From Dactylis glomerata (Eukaryota; Streptophyta; Magnoliopsida; Poales; Poaceae): DNA of 64,000 nt. Shown piece by piece: positions 31,251-43,456 of this stretch (the stretch's first letter is position 1; each line of letters starts with the position of its first letter). A model generated the notes under the pieces. It had not been told where the DNA came from. It did no database searches and worked only from the letters and a program-made list of their open reading frames with translations. A program made the translations under genes and the position numbers. The stretch covers positions 930,001 to 994,000 of the forward strand of contig QXEO01000434.1 of NCBI GenBank assembly GCA_007115705.1, in the 5' to 3' direction.

Positions 31251-34184
31251 AGCATCCCCAAGCTTAACTCCTGCTCGTCCTCGAGTAGGTAAGTGATAAC
31301 AAAAGAAATAATTTTTGAGATGACATGCACCTACACAATCTTGATCATATGTGTAAGCATTTCTGAGCTGGGATCAAAAGAACTTAAAACATGGGCATGA
31401 AAGATATAATCTTGACAATAAAAACGTAGCAACCATGTTATAACATGAAAAAGAACACAAACAAAAGATCATGAAAATGAAACAATGAAAGTCAAACGTG
31501 TGTTCAAATCATAAGGAAAAACATACAAATGGTTTTCAGCTTGTCCTTCATGGAGAGCAAAACATAAATGCATAGGACACCTTCAAGTTTAAGAGGGTGA
31601 CTAGATACAAATAATTTGAGAACAAGTGAAACCAACATTATGAATCAATCAATGAAAACTTTGGGACAATGCACATTATAATAAGAATGACAACTATGCT
31701 CTCTCAATGGTGCATAAAGATAGAAGGTGGTGACGCAACATAAAAGTAAAAGAAAGGCCCTTCGCGGAGGGAAGCAGTGATTGCAAGTTTTATAGACCTT
31801 CAAAAATTATGGTACTTACCGGCTTTGAGCTCTCATTGCCCCCATCATAAGCATCTTGAATGGTTAAAGTTAATGCGAGAACAATTATGATGCATATGCT
31901 TGACAAATCATAAGTCGAACACCTCGTGTCCCGTGAATACGAGTACCCAAACCTCATGCTACTTTACTTAGAGTCCCAAGCAAGGCTCTTATCATTGTAA
32001 GTATATATGTATCATCGAGAACCGCCAACGGGTACCTCCGTGCCCGATGACATGGAACAAGCCCATATCAAAATGACAGGACAAGCAGACAATGAACACC
32101 TCAACATCTCTTTTATTTACCATTTGTTTAGCTTTTTATTTTGAGATGCGTCGTCGAATGTCCACTATGGGTATGCTGCAAATTTCCACCATGAATTATG
32201 CATGGCTTAGATTGGTGGCCCAGGCGTTTCCCTAACACATATACAAACTCCATGATCCCCGCAAGATTCCCAATTCATTTCACACCGCGGGCATCCATAA
32301 ACAAAAGATCACGATATCAACTCAAATAAGAAGTGCAATGTTGAGAGCTTGCCCCATGACAGCATGGTTGGGCTAGACTCCAACTTACAACTTGCAAGCA
32401 TAACAACTCAACATAAGAGACCACAATGTCAAAATTTTAAGAACGAGAAAAAGTAAAGTGTGCCTTCCGGTTCGTGAGAGCTTTACTGACAAATTTTCGC
32501 ATAACACTGGTAAGAGTTTAATTTGAAGAGAAAATAAAAGCAAGTCAAATTTACTTGGAATAGCAAATTGCTAATAGGTATGTATGGTGGACACTTTGGA
32601 AAACTTGGTTTTTAGGAGTTGGATGCACGAGTAGAGCTCATACTCAGTACAAGGCGAGGGCTAGCAAAAGACTGGGAGCGACCAACTAAGAGAGCAATAA
32701 TGGCCATAATCATGCAAAGCGACAAAGCAACATTAAAAGAAGCATAATATGGCATAAAAGTCAAAAACTAAATGATCATAGAGGCTATTGGCGACTTTGT
32801 AAGAGTCTAACATGTGTGAGCATGCGCCAAGTCAACCCAAATAAAGCATCAAGGAGAAAACCAAAATAATGCTTCCAAATAATTAAAACAACGCATGATT
32901 TTTTTCAAAGGCTCATTAAGCAATCTCAGTTATTTGAGACAAGTCATGCGACAGCAAAACCACTAAGCATACTATCAAAAAGACATCAAGCATGACATGA
33001 AAAAGTCTAGCCGCAGTCTACACAAGCTCCTTCTTGTACCACTTTTTTGCATAAAGCTTTTTCTCTTTTCCAATGCCATTCAAACATTTTTAATCCAACT
33101 CTTTTGAGGAAAACCAACATGTTCCAGAGGCAAAAATATACCTTGATAAATAAATATAAGAAGATCTAAATGCAAATCAAGGCAAAAACGAAAACCAAAA
33201 GTAGTAGCAGAAAAAGAAGAACACTCGATTTTTGATAAGAGTGAAAACTAGAGCGTTCTTGGAAAATAAAAAGCAAGGCAACTTCTCCAAAAGAAATTTG
33301 TTGGGGTACAACCATTTATTGCAGAAAACAAAACAAAACTAATAATGAAAACTAAAACAACTGATGCTCCAAGAAAAACGCATAGTGCATGAAGCAATAA
33401 AAATATAGTGTCTTGAAAGGTGACCTGATTTTTGCCGATGAAGAAGGTGTGCCTCGGGGGCATCCCCAAGCTTTGACGCTTGTACTTCTTGGATATTTCT
33501 TGGGGTGATGCATGGGCATCCCCAAGCTTGAGCTTTTGTCCATTCTTCAACTCATCTCATCATTCTCCAATCCCTACACTTGAAAACTTCCTTCATACAA
33601 AACTAAACACAAATCTATTACCAACATTAGTGTAAGCATAACATATAATCAACCTCTTTTGCTTCAGGTTTCAACCCAAAACCACCACATATAAAGTATA
33701 TACTACTGTAGCAACTTCCCCAAAAGTTCTGCGATCAAAAGAGCTCGAAAAGAAAGCGATAAAGCGGCAAAAACAAATAGTGGCAGAAATCTGTCAAAAC
33801 AGAACAGCTGATAAAGGCCGATTTTTAAAGGGGTTTTCTGTTGCTCAAATCAAAAAGTGTTGAACTAATGAAAGTTTGGATATAACCTGGGGCATATGGA
33901 CAAGAAATCGCAGGTCCAAAATATATACAGAGAATTTCCATGAATTTTTACGGTGCAGCACCGAAAACAGTTTCAGGACAACAACATCCCCAAATCTTTA
34001 CCTCACTCAAATTAGAGGCTTCTCTTGGCACAACAATAAAATAAAAATGATAAGGAGAGGTCATTACAGTAGTAATGACTTCCAAGTCTCAAATAAAATA
34101 AAAATTACTGAAAATAAAACATTGGGTTATCTCCCAAGAGTGCTTTTCTTTAACGCCTTTGAGCTAGGCGCAGAAAATTGCGAA
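31251..34184 (-). other. Polypurine tract and non-coding 3' half of B
   Basis: Read on the minus strand, this region follows the gag-protease stop. It has the conserved GCGCCTAGCTCAAAGGCGTT block and two internal AAGCTTGGGGATGC copies (33516-33529 and 33460-33473). Its section around 32510-32610 is the one shared with A. No coding evidence beyond frames under 110 codons. Confidence 0.75.
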
Positions 34185-36248
34185 TCAAGTAACATCAAGA
34201 GATGAAGCATCAAGCTCATAATTTGCTCTAAGAATAGAGTCAAAAAGTAATTTCTTTATTTTCCTAGGGAAGTTTTCCATACCTTTTTTGAGTGGGAATG
34301 GATATTTGATGGTGCCTTCTCTCATATCAATGATGGCACCTACAGTTCGAAGAAAGGGTCTTCCCAAAATAATAGGACATGAAGCATGGCATTCAACATC
34401 CATAACGAGAAAATCAACGGGAACAAGGTTATTGTTAACCATAATAAGAACATCATTAATCCTTCCTAAAGGTTTTTTCTTAGCAACATCAGCAACAAGA
34501 ACATCATAATAACATTTATCAAGCGGTGATAAATCAAGCATGTCATAAATCTTTCTAGGCATAATAGAAATACTAGCACCTAGATCACATAAAGCATGGC
34601 AATCAAAACCATTAACATGCATATCAATGATGGGTTCCCAACCATCTTCTAACTTCTTGGGAACAGAAGCTTTTTGTTGCAATTTTTCATCCCTAATTTT
34701 CATGAGAGCATTAGTAATATGCTTAGTAAAAGCAATATTTAAAGAACTAGCATAGGGAGTCAAAGCAAGCTTTTGTAAGAACAAAATTACTTCAGATATA
34801 TTGCAGCCATCAACATCAAAATCATTAAAGGAAATAGAGTTATCTTCTCCTACACTCCGAAAAATTTCAGCACTCTTTTGAGAAAAAGTTTTGGCAGTTT
34901 TAGGCATTTTAACACAAGGAGTGAGAGTTTTCTCTACACCAATCAAAGTAAGAGGATTGCTAGCATTAGGAACAACATCATTAGAGGTAGTAATAGTACA
35001 AACTTTCATATTCCTAGCAATCTCATCCTCTCTTTCCCATCTAGCATGCAATTCTGCTAACAATCTAACATTTTCATCAATTCCAACTTGAATAGAATTA
35101 GCAGTAGCAAAAACATTGTTCTCTTTCACATCATTAGGCAACACTTTTAATTTCAGAAGTTCAACATCATGAGCAAGGCTATCAACTTTAGAAGCAAGAA
35201 TATCAATTTTGCCTAACTTTTCCTCAACAGACTTGTTAAAAGTAGATTGTTTTACCATGAAGTCTTTGAGCATGACTTCAAGTTCAGAGGGTGCGGCCCT
35301 AGTGTTGTTGGAGGAATTACCATAAGGATTACCATAACCATTACCATTGGTAGAAGGATACGGCCTATAATTGTTACTAGCAAAATTGTTCCTATAAGCA
35401 TTGTTGTTAAAATTATTGTATCTAATGAAGTTCACATCAACATGCTCTTCTTGAGCAACCAAAGAGGCTAAAGGAACATTATTAGGATCAACATGAGTTC
35501 TATCATTGGCAAGCATAGCCATAATGGTATCAATCTTATCACTCAAGGAAGAGGTTTCCTCAACAAAATTTACCTTCTTACCTTGTGGAGCTCTCTCGGT
35601 GTGCCATTCGGAATAATTTACCATCATGTTGTCAAGTAGCTTTGTTGCGGCGCCCAAGGTAAGGGACATAAAAGTGCCTCCAGCAGCTGAATCCAATAGG
35701 TTCCTCGAAGAAAAATTCAGTCCTGCATAAAAAGTTTGGACAATCATCCAAGTAGTGAGTCCATGAGTGGTGCAATTCTTTATCATAGATTTCATTCTTT
35801 CCCAGGCTTGAGCAACATGTTCATTATCAAATTGACTAAACTTCATAATATTGCTACGCAAAGATATAATTTTAGCAGGAGGATAATATCTACCAATGAA
35901 AGCATCCTTACACTTAGTCCATGAATCAATACTATTCTTAGTCAAAGATAGCAACCAATCTTTAGCTTTTCCTCTCAAAGAAAAAGGAAACAACTTGAGC
36001 TTAATAATATCACTTTCTACATCCTTATATTTCTGCATCTCACATAGCTCAACAAAATTGTTGAGATGAGCTGCAGCATCTTCAGTACTGGCACCAGAAA
36101 ATTGCTCTTTCATAACAAGGTTCAATAAAGCAGGCTTAATCTCATAAAAGTTTGCAGCAGGAGCAGGTGGCGCAATAGGAGTGTAGATAAAATCACTATT
36201 GTTCGTGCTAGTAAAGTCACACAACTTGGTGTTTTCAGGATTAGCCAT
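34185..36248 (-). CDS. B gag-protease polyprotein, intact
   Basis: This is an uninterrupted 687-residue frame from ATG 36248 (MANPENTKLCDF) to TGA 34185-34187. The frame extends upstream of the ATG only into leader and LTR. It shows a gag core (KLFPFSLRGKAKDWLLSL, FIGRYYPPAKI, AWERMKSMIKNC), an Asn-rich stretch (NNFNNNAYRNNFASNNYRPY), a helical segment, and a C-terminal aspartic protease with DLGASISIMPRKIYD and CPIILGRPFLRT. No CCHC knuckle is visible, as in related Athila gags. The product could form particles and process itself, but RT and integrase must come from another element. Of the two gag-protease copies here, this is the unbroken one; C's has two frameshifts. Confidence 0.9.
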   Translation of the reverse strand: MANPENTKLCDFTSTNNSDFIYTPIAPPAPAANFYEIKPALLNLVMKEQFSGASTEDAAAHLNNFVELCEMQKYKDVESDIIKLKLFPFSLRGKAKDWLLSLTKNSIDSWTKCKDAFIGRYYPPAKIISLRSNIMKFSQFDNEHVAQAWERMKSMIKNCTTHGLTTWMIVQTFYAGLNFSSRNLLDSAAGGTFMSLTLGAATKLLDNMMVNYSEWHTERAPQGKKVNFVEETSSLSDKIDTIMAMLANDRTHVDPNNVPLASLVAQEEHVDVNFIRYNNFNNNAYRNNFASNNYRPYPSTNGNGYGNPYGNSSNNTRAAPSELEVMLKDFMVKQSTFNKSVEEKLGKIDILASKVDSLAHDVELLKLKVLPNDVKENNVFATANSIQVGIDENVRLLAELHARWEREDEIARNMKVCTITTSNDVVPNASNPLTLIGVEKTLTPCVKMPKTAKTFSQKSAEIFRSVGEDNSISFNDFDVDGCNISEVILFLQKLALTPYASSLNIAFTKHITNALMKIRDEKLQQKASVPKKLEDGWEPIIDMHVNGFDCHALCDLGASISIMPRKIYDMLDLSPLDKCYYDVLVADVAKKKPLGRINDVLIMVNNNLVPVDFLVMDVECHASCPIILGRPFLRTVGAIIDMREGTIKYPFPLKKGMENFPRKIKKLLFDSILRANYELDASSLDVT

Positions 36249-36417
36249 TTCAGCAAAACTAAAAGTAGACAAGTAAAAACAACTATCAAGGATTCTAATT
36301 TTTTTGGGTTTTTGATAAAACAATGCAAGTAAAAATAAATAAAGTAAAGCAAAACAATAAAACAAAGTAAAGGATGTGCGTGCGAAAAACTCCCCTTGCA
36401 GAAGTCTTCTTTTTCCT

Positions 36418-36434
36418 CCCCGACAACAGCGCCA
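36418..36434 (-). other. Primer binding site of B
   Basis: TGGCGCTGTTGTCGGGG on the minus strand is the tRNA-Asp-type site with two changes from the copies in A, C and D (C to T at two positions). Confidence 0.82.
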
Positions 36435-36444
36435 GAAAAGGACT

Positions 36445-38098
36445 TGATGGCTGGTGTGTAGTTGATGATGATGATTATAACCAGTCGGTTGGGAACCCCA
36501 AGCGGAAGGTGTGATGAGCACAGCAGCAAGTTTTTCCCTCAGTCAGAAACCAAGGTTTATTGATCGAAGAAGAAAAAGCCAATACGACTGAAGGTGATGC
36601 TTGCAAGCTTCGCGACAGCTCCGGACAATTTATATGGCGCCTCGTCCAAGCTTTGCTTTGCGAGCAGCAACGTGGAACCTGCACACAACACAACCAAGTA
36701 CTTTGTTCCCAACTTACGATGAGGTTGTCAATCTCACCGGTTTGCTTGAAACAAAGGGTATGAGCGTATCGAGTGGAAAACAGTAGAAGTATGCGAGTAA
36801 AATAAACAGTGCGAGTAAAGTAAACAGGTGATAGCAATATGATAGAAATAGGACCAGGATCCACAGTTCACTAGTGGTGTCTCTCCATAAGATAAATAAC
36901 ACATGCTGGGTAAACAAATTACAGTTGGGCAATTGATAGAATAAAGATAACGTGATATGTCAAGAAGATCACTGTGCGATTTACTCTGGGCATTACAACA
37001 AAATACATAGACCGCCATCCAACTGCATCTATGACTAATAATTCACTCACGGGGATATCATTCGAACACCCCATGAGTATTAAGTTGCGAACAACAGATA
37101 ATTGCATTAAGCAAAGTGTGTAATGTAAACAAAGCATATGCCCTCGAGCATATGAATGTTGTTTTCTCCCTAGTGGCAACATCACATCTACAACCTTAGA
37201 GGTTTCTGTCACTCCCCCAGATTAAATAGAGGCATGAACCCAACTATCAAGCATAAATACCCCCTCTTGGAGTTACTAGCAACTACTCGGCAAAGATAGC
37301 TACTAACAACGGAGAGCATGCAAGATCATAAACAACATAGAGATAACATAAGATATATTTCAGTATAGCAACTCAATCATAACACCAATATTCATCGGAT
37401 CCCAACAAACACAACATGTAAAATTACATAACGGTGATCTCAATCATGTAGGGCAGCTCATCAGATCTAAACATGAAGCACATGGTGGAGAAGACAACCA
37501 TCTAGCTACTGCTGTGGACCCATAGTCTAAGGTAGACTACTCACTCATCCCTCCGGAGGCAAGCATGGCGATGAAGAAGACCTCCGGTGGCGATTCCCCT
37601 CTCCGGCAGGGTGCCGGGAAGAGCTTCTGGACCCTCCCGATCTCGGGTCGACGATGGCGGCGGATCGCGATGTGTTTCTAGAAAATTGATCGGGTACCTA
37701 GGTTTTTCTCGTCGAGGGGTCTTTATAGGCGAAGGGGCATCGTCAGAAGTGGACCGAGGTGGTCTCACACATAGGGGGCGCGGCCAGGGCCTGGGCCGCG
37801 CCGCCCTAGTGTGTGGCCACCTCGTGGCCCCACTCCGTCTCCTCTTCGGTTTTCTAGAAGCTTCGGTGAAATTCTGGATGTTTGGCTTTTGTTTCGTCCA
37901 ATTCCGAGAATATTTCCAATGTAACTTTTCTGAAACACAAATACAGCAGAAAACAGGGAACTGGCACTGTGGCGACTTGTTAATAGGTTAGTTCCGGAAA
38001 ATGCATAAAAGTTCCACGAAGTGTAACGAAACACTTAGGAAATGGTTTAAAAACAAGCATGGAGCATCAAAAATTATAGATAAGTTGGAGACGTATCA
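36445..38098 (-). repeat. 5' LTR of B
   Basis: This intact 1654-bp LTR reads TGATACGTCTCC from 38098 and ends CCAGCCATCA at 36445. A minus-strand TATAAAG lies near 37720. It shares the long body with C's LTRs (GAGCTTCTGGACCCTCCCGA region), not with those of A or D. Confidence 0.93.
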
Positions 38099-38103
38099 CA
38101 TTT

Positions 38104-38268
38104 CGAGTTTACAAGTCTTAGTGAAACAAATCTCAAGTTCCACACTATGGAATTGCGGCAAACGCACAAGCAAATATAAATACCTTGAGCACAAAGTTTC
38201 TGCCAAACAGCACCAGAACACGGAAACTCTTGAATTTCATAAAAAACATATACACAACAGCAAGAACG
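38104..38268. other. H spacer between protease and antisense ORF
   Basis: These 165 bases after the target duplication of B contain the 3' untranslated side of the antisense gene. No other feature seen. Confidence 0.5.
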
Positions 38269-38701
38269 TTACAACATTGGTTGATATGAATCATCTACCA
38301 TGAGAGGGTTCAAATAATGATGCTCGCGGAAAAATACAGCATCTTCTTGAAGCAGCCTAGCAATGATTCTCCTCGCCGACTGAAGCGTCGCATCCATATG
38401 GACCCGCAGCATGGCGCGCCCTGGAGGCAAACTCAGAGACATGGAACTATAATTTAGCCTTGGATGCCACTTTTGTATCCATCCAAGGGCAAAATTAGCA
38501 CCAGCTACTAAGTTCAGCTCAATTAAACGATGAACTCGTTGGCTCGATCTGAAGGCGTTGAGCAGCTGCTTGAAACTTTCTGGCGGAGGATTCCGAGGAA
38601 GCATAACAGAATACATGGTTGTCAACGATCTTTGACAACCATCGACTGCTTCTCCATTGTGCTGAGCGTGATCCTGCAGAAGAACAATGGCGCTGCGACG
38701 C
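38269..38701 (-). pseudogene. H antisense extra ORF, last exon (3' part)
   Basis: This is the end of the minus-strand gene whose upstream exons are at 58809-60483. The frame reads from the C insertion (RRSAIVLLQDHAQHNGEAVD) through MYSVMLPRNPPPESFKQLL, LVAGANFALGWIQKWHPRLN and MLRVHMDATLQSARRIIARL to a TAA at 38269-38271. This domain resembles the C-terminal region of grass proteins of the putative gypsy-type transposon family, from memory of that family. The GACGC duplication of C (38697-38701) interrupts the exon in a run of arginine codons. The frame itself is unbroken. Confidence 0.7.
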
Positions 38702-40326
38702 TGATACGTCTCAAACGTATCTATAATTTTTGATGCTCCGTGCTTGTTTTCACACCATTTTCTTAGTGTTTCGTTACACTTCGTGGCATTTTTATGCATT
38801 TTCCGGAACTAACCTATTAACGAGATGCCAGAGTGCCAGTTCCCTATTTTCTGCTGTTTTTGTGTTTCAGAAAAGTTACACAGGAAATATTCTCAGAATT
38901 GGACGAAACAAAAGCCGAACATCCAGAAATTTACCGAAGCTTCCAGAGAACCGAAGAGGAGATGGAACGGAGCCAGGAGGTGGTCTCACCACCAGGGGCG
39001 TGGCCCCGGGCCTGGCCGCGCCGCCGTATGGTGAGCCCCACCTGGCCCACTTCTGACGCTGCCCCTTCGCCTATAAAGACCCCCGACGGGAAAAACCTAA
39101 AGACCCGATCACTTTTGCAGAAACACATCGCGATCCACCGCCATCGTCGACCCGAGATCGGGAGGGTCCAGAAGCTCTTCCCAGCACCCTGTCGGAGAGG
39201 GGAATCGCCACCGGAGGTCTTCTTCATCGCCATGCTTGCCTCCGGCGCGATGAGCCAGTAGTCTACCTTGGACTATGGGTCCATAGCAGTAGCTAGATGG
39301 TTGTCTTCTCCACCATGTGCTTCATGTTTAGATCTCATGAGCTGCCCTACATGATTGAGATCACCGTTATGTAATTCTATATGTTTGGTTTGTTGGGATC
39401 CGATGAATATTGGTGTTATGATTGAGTTGCTATACTGAAATATATCTTATGTTATCTCTATGTTGTTTATGATCTTGCATGCTCTCCATTGTTAGTAGCT
39501 ATCTTGGCCGAGTAGTTGCTAGTAACTCCAAGAGGGGGTATTTATGCTCGATAGTGGGTTCATGCCTCTATTTAATCTGGGGGAGTGACAGAAACCTCTA
39601 AGGTTGTACATGTGTTGTTGCTACTAGGGAGAAAACAACATTCATATGCTCAAGGGCATATGCTTTATTTACATTACACACTTTGCTTAATGCAATTATC
39701 TGTTGTTCATAACTTAATACTCATGGGGTGTTCGAATGATATCCCCGCGAGTGGATTATTAGTCATAGATGCAGTTGGATGGTGGTCTATGTATTTTGTT
39801 GTAATGCCCAGAGTAAATCTCATAGTGATCCTCTTGACATATCATGTTATCTTTATTCTATCAATTGCCCAACTGTAATTTGTTTACCCAGCATGTGTTA
39901 TTTTATCTTATGGAGAGACACCACTACTGAACTGTGGACCCCGGTCCTATTTCCATTATATTGCTATCACCTGTTTACTTTACTCGCATACTACTATTGC
40001 TTTCCACTCGATACGCTCATTCCTTTGTTTACAGCAAACCGGTGAGATTGACAACCTCATCGTAAGTTGGGAGCAAAGTATTTGGTTGTGTTGTGTGCAG
40101 GTTCCATGTTGCTACTAGTTGAAGACAGCTAACACGTTATCGTTAACGGCGCCCTTGTTGGAGTGTCACTAGGCTAGCAAGCATCACCTTCTGGAGTTTG
40201 GCTTTTTCCTAGATTCGACATACCTTGGTTTCTTATTGAGGGAAAAGCTTGCTGCTGTGCTCATCATACCTTCCTCTTGGGGTTCCCAACTGGACGGTGA
40301 AAAACCATCAATACCGTGCCGCATCA
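38702..40326 (+). repeat. 5' LTR of C
   Basis: The LTR is 1625 bp with TATAAAG at 39072-39078. The body is like B's LTRs. The first 200 bp are shared with A and D. Confidence 0.93.
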
Positions 40327-40337
40327 AGACTCTTTTC

Positions 40338-40355
40338 TGGCGCCGTTGCCGGGGA
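40338..40355 (+). other. Primer binding site of C
   Basis: TGGCGCCGTTGCCGGGGA lies eleven bases after the LTR; tRNA-Asp type. Confidence 0.88.
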
Positions 40356-40512
40356 AAAAGAAGACTTCTGCAAGGGGAGTTTTGCACGCACATTCTTTAC
40401 TTTGTTTATTGTTTTGCTTTACTTTATTTTTAGTTGCATCGTTTTATCAAAAACACGAAAAAATAGTTTCCTTTATAGTTGTTTTTACTTGTCTGCTTTT
40501 AGCTTTGCTAGA

Positions 40513-42576
40513 ATGGGTACTCATGAGAACACCAAGTTGTGTGATTTTACTAGCACTAATAATAGTGATTTTATCTGCACTCCTATTGCGCCACCTGCTC
40601 ATGCTGCTGATTTTTATGAGATTAAGCCTGCTTTATTGAACCTTGTTATGAAAGAGCAATTTTCTGGTGCTAGTACTGATGATGCTACACCTCATCTCAA
40701 CAATTTTGTTGAGCTATGTGAGATGCAAAAATATAAGGATGTAGAGAGTGATATTATTAAGCTTAAGTTGTTTCCTTTTTCTTTGAGAGGAAAAGCTAAG
40801 GGTTGGTTGCTGTCTATGCCTAAAAATAGTATTGGTTCATGGGCTAAGAGTAAGGATGCTTTTATTGGAAGATACTATCCTCCTGCTAAGATTATAGCTT
40901 TGCATAGCAATATTATGAAGTTTGGCCAGTTTGATAATGAACATGTTGCTCAGGCTTGGGAAAGAATGAAATCTATGATAAAGAATTGCCCCCACTCATG
41001 GACTGACTACTTGGATGATTGTCCAAATTTTTTATGCAGGACTGAATTTTTCTTCAAGAAACCTAATGGATTCATCTGCTGGAGGCACTTTTATGTCCCT
41101 TACCTTGGGCGCCGCAATAAAGCTTCTTGACAATATGATGGTAAATTATTCTGAATGGCACACCAAGAGAGCTCCACAAGGTAAGAAGGTAAATTCTATT
41201 GAGGAAACCTCTTCCTTGAGTGATATGATTGATGCTATCATGCTTATGCTTTCTAATGATAGGACTCATGTTGATCCTAATAATGTTCCTGTGGCCTCTT
41301 TGGTTTCTCAAGAAGAGCATGTTGGTGTAAACTTCATTAGAAATAATAATTTCAACAACAATGCTTATAGGAACAATTTTGCTAGTAACAATTATAGGCC
41401 GTATCCTTCTACCAATGGTAATGGTTATGGTAACTCTTATGGTAATTCCTCCAACAACACTAGGGCTGCGCCCTCTGGGCTTGAGATAATGCTCAAGGAC
41501 TTCATCGGTAAGCAAAACACTTTTAACAAGTCTGTTGAGGAAAAGTTAGGCAAAATTGATATTCTTGCTTCTAAAGTTGATAGCCTTGCTCATGATGTTG
41601 AACTTCTGAAATTAAAAGTGTTGCCTAATGATGTGAAAGAGAACAATCCTTTTTCCACTGCTAATGCTATCCAAGTTAGAATTGATGTAAATGTTAGGAT
41701 GCTAGCAGAATTGCATGCCAGGTGGGAAAGAGAAGATGAGATGGCTAGAAAGATGAAGTTATGTACCATTACTACCTCTAATGATGTTGCTCCTAATGCT
41801 AGCAATCCTCTTACTTTGATTGGTGTAGAGAAAACTCCCACTCCTCGTGTTAAAAAGCCTAAAACTGCTAAAAAAAATCTCAAAAGAGTGCTGAAATTTT
41901 CCAGAGTGTAGGAGATGATAGCTCGGTTTGCTTTAATGATTTTGATGTTGATGGCTGCAATATATCTGAAGTTATTTTGTTCTTGCAAAAGCTTGCTTTG
42001 ACTCCCAATTCTAGTTCTTTAAATGTTGCTTTTACTAAGCATATTACCAATGCTCTCATGAAAATTAGGGATGAAAAGTTGAAGCAAAAAGCTTCTATTC
42101 CCAAGAATTTAGAAGATGGTTGGGAACCCATCATTGATATGCATGTTAATGGTTTTGATTGCCATGCTTTATGTGATCTAGGTGCTAGTATTTCTATCAT
42201 GCCTAGAAAGATTTATGATATTCTTGATTTACCACCGCTTGAAAAGTGTTATTATGATGTTCCTATTGCTGATGTTGCTCAGAAGAAACCTTTGGGAAGG
42301 ATTAATGATTTTCTTATTATGGTTAACAATAACCTTGTTCCCGTTGATTTTCTTGTCATGGATGTTGAATGCAATGCTTCATGTCCTATTATTTTGGGAA
42401 GACCCTTTCTTCGAACTGTAGGTGCCATCATTGATATGAGGGAAGGCACCATCAAATATCAATTCCCACTCAAGAAAGGTATGGAACACTTCCCTAGAAA
42501 GAGAAATAAATTGCTTTTTGACTCTATTCTTAGAGCAAATTATGAGCTTTATGCTTCATCGCTTGATATTACTTGA
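40513..42576 (+). pseudogene. C gag-protease, two frameshifts
   Basis: Homologous to B's intact ORF over its full length, starting MGTHENTKLCDF at 40513. One extra C near 40987-40990 (after MKSMIKNC) shifts the frame, and the reading continues from about 41000 (MIVQIFYAGLNF). A second indel in the A-run near 41867-41876 shifts it again, and the last part runs to TGA at about 42574, holding protease motifs DLGASISIMPRKIYD and CPIILGRPFLRT. Apart from these two changes the coding sequence is well preserved, so inactivation was recent or the protein not needed in cis. Confidence 0.9.
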
Positions 42577-43351
42577 TTCACACCTTTCTGCGCCTAGCTC
42601 AAAGGCGTTAAAGAAAAGCACTCTTGGGAGATAACCCAATGTTCTTACTTTCAGTTATTTTTATTTTATTTGAGTCTTGGAAGTTATTACTACTGTAATA
42701 ACCTCTCCTTATCCTTTTTATTTCGTTGTTGTGCCAAGAGAAGCCTCTAATTTGAGTGAGGTAAGATTTGGGGATGTTGCTGTCCTGAAACAGATTTCGG
42801 TGCTGCACCGTAAATATTCGTGAAAATTCTCACTATATCTTTTTGACCTGCGATTTCTTGTGCATATGACCCAGGTTATATCCAAACTTTCATTAGTTAT
42901 ACACTTTTTGATTTGAGCAACAGAAAATCCTCTAAAAAATCGACCTTTGTTAGCTGTTCTGTTTTGACAGATTTCTGCAACTATTTGTGTTTGCCTCTTT
43001 ATCGCTTTCTTTTTGAGTTCTTTTGATCACGGAACTTTTGGGGACGTTGCTACAGTAGTATATGCTTTATATGTGGGGGTTTTGAGTTGAAACCTGAAGC
43101 AAAAAGGGTTAATTCAATATTATGCTTACACTAATGTTGCTAATACAATTGTGTTTAGTTTCGTATGAAGGTAGTTTTCAAGTGTAGGGATTGGAGAATG
43201 ATGAGATGAGTTGAAGAATGGACAAAAGCTTAAGCTTGGGGATGCCCACGCACCCCAAGAAATATCCAAGAGGTACAATCTTCAAAGCTTGGGGATGCCC
43301 CCGAGGCACCCCTTCTTCATCGGCAAAAATCAGGTCACCTTTCAACACACT
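42577..43351 (+). other. Non-coding 3' half of C, part before the MULE
   Basis: Begins with the conserved GCGCCTAGCTCAAAGGCGTT block. AAGCTTGGGGATGC copies lie at 43232-43245 and 43285-43298, about 60 bases before the MULE insertion. Confidence 0.75.
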
Positions 43352-43360
43352 ATATTTTTA

Positions 43361-43456
43361 GGGATTTCTATTTTCGTGCCCTCAGGTCCTTAGTTGTACT
43401 CAGTTTTCCCCAGCTCCTTAGTTTTTCCTCAGTTTTCCCCAAGCCCTTGTCTGAAA
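43361..43456 (+). repeat. Left terminal inverted repeat of MULE
   Basis: Starts GGGATTTCTATTTTCGTG and includes GTACTCAGTTTTCCCC. It pairs with 55208-55303 with four mismatches. Confidence 0.93.

Larger units (their letters stand above)
22591..38098 (-). mobile_element. Athila-type gag-protease-only retrotransposon B
   Basis: Borders are exact: TGATGG at 22591 and ...GTATCA at 38098, flanked by CATTT (22586-22590 and 38099-38103). The element reads on the minus strand. It has a 5' LTR 36445-38098, primer site 36418-36434, a gag-protease ORF 34185-36248, about 2.9 kb non-coding, a polypurine tract near 31252, and a 3' LTR in two parts (30944-31250 and 22591-23934) split by A. There is no RT or integrase, so it is non-autonomous. 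Motifs and primer site place it near the Athila lineage (Sabrina/WHAM-like in Triticeae); the family name is not verified. Confidence 0.93.
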
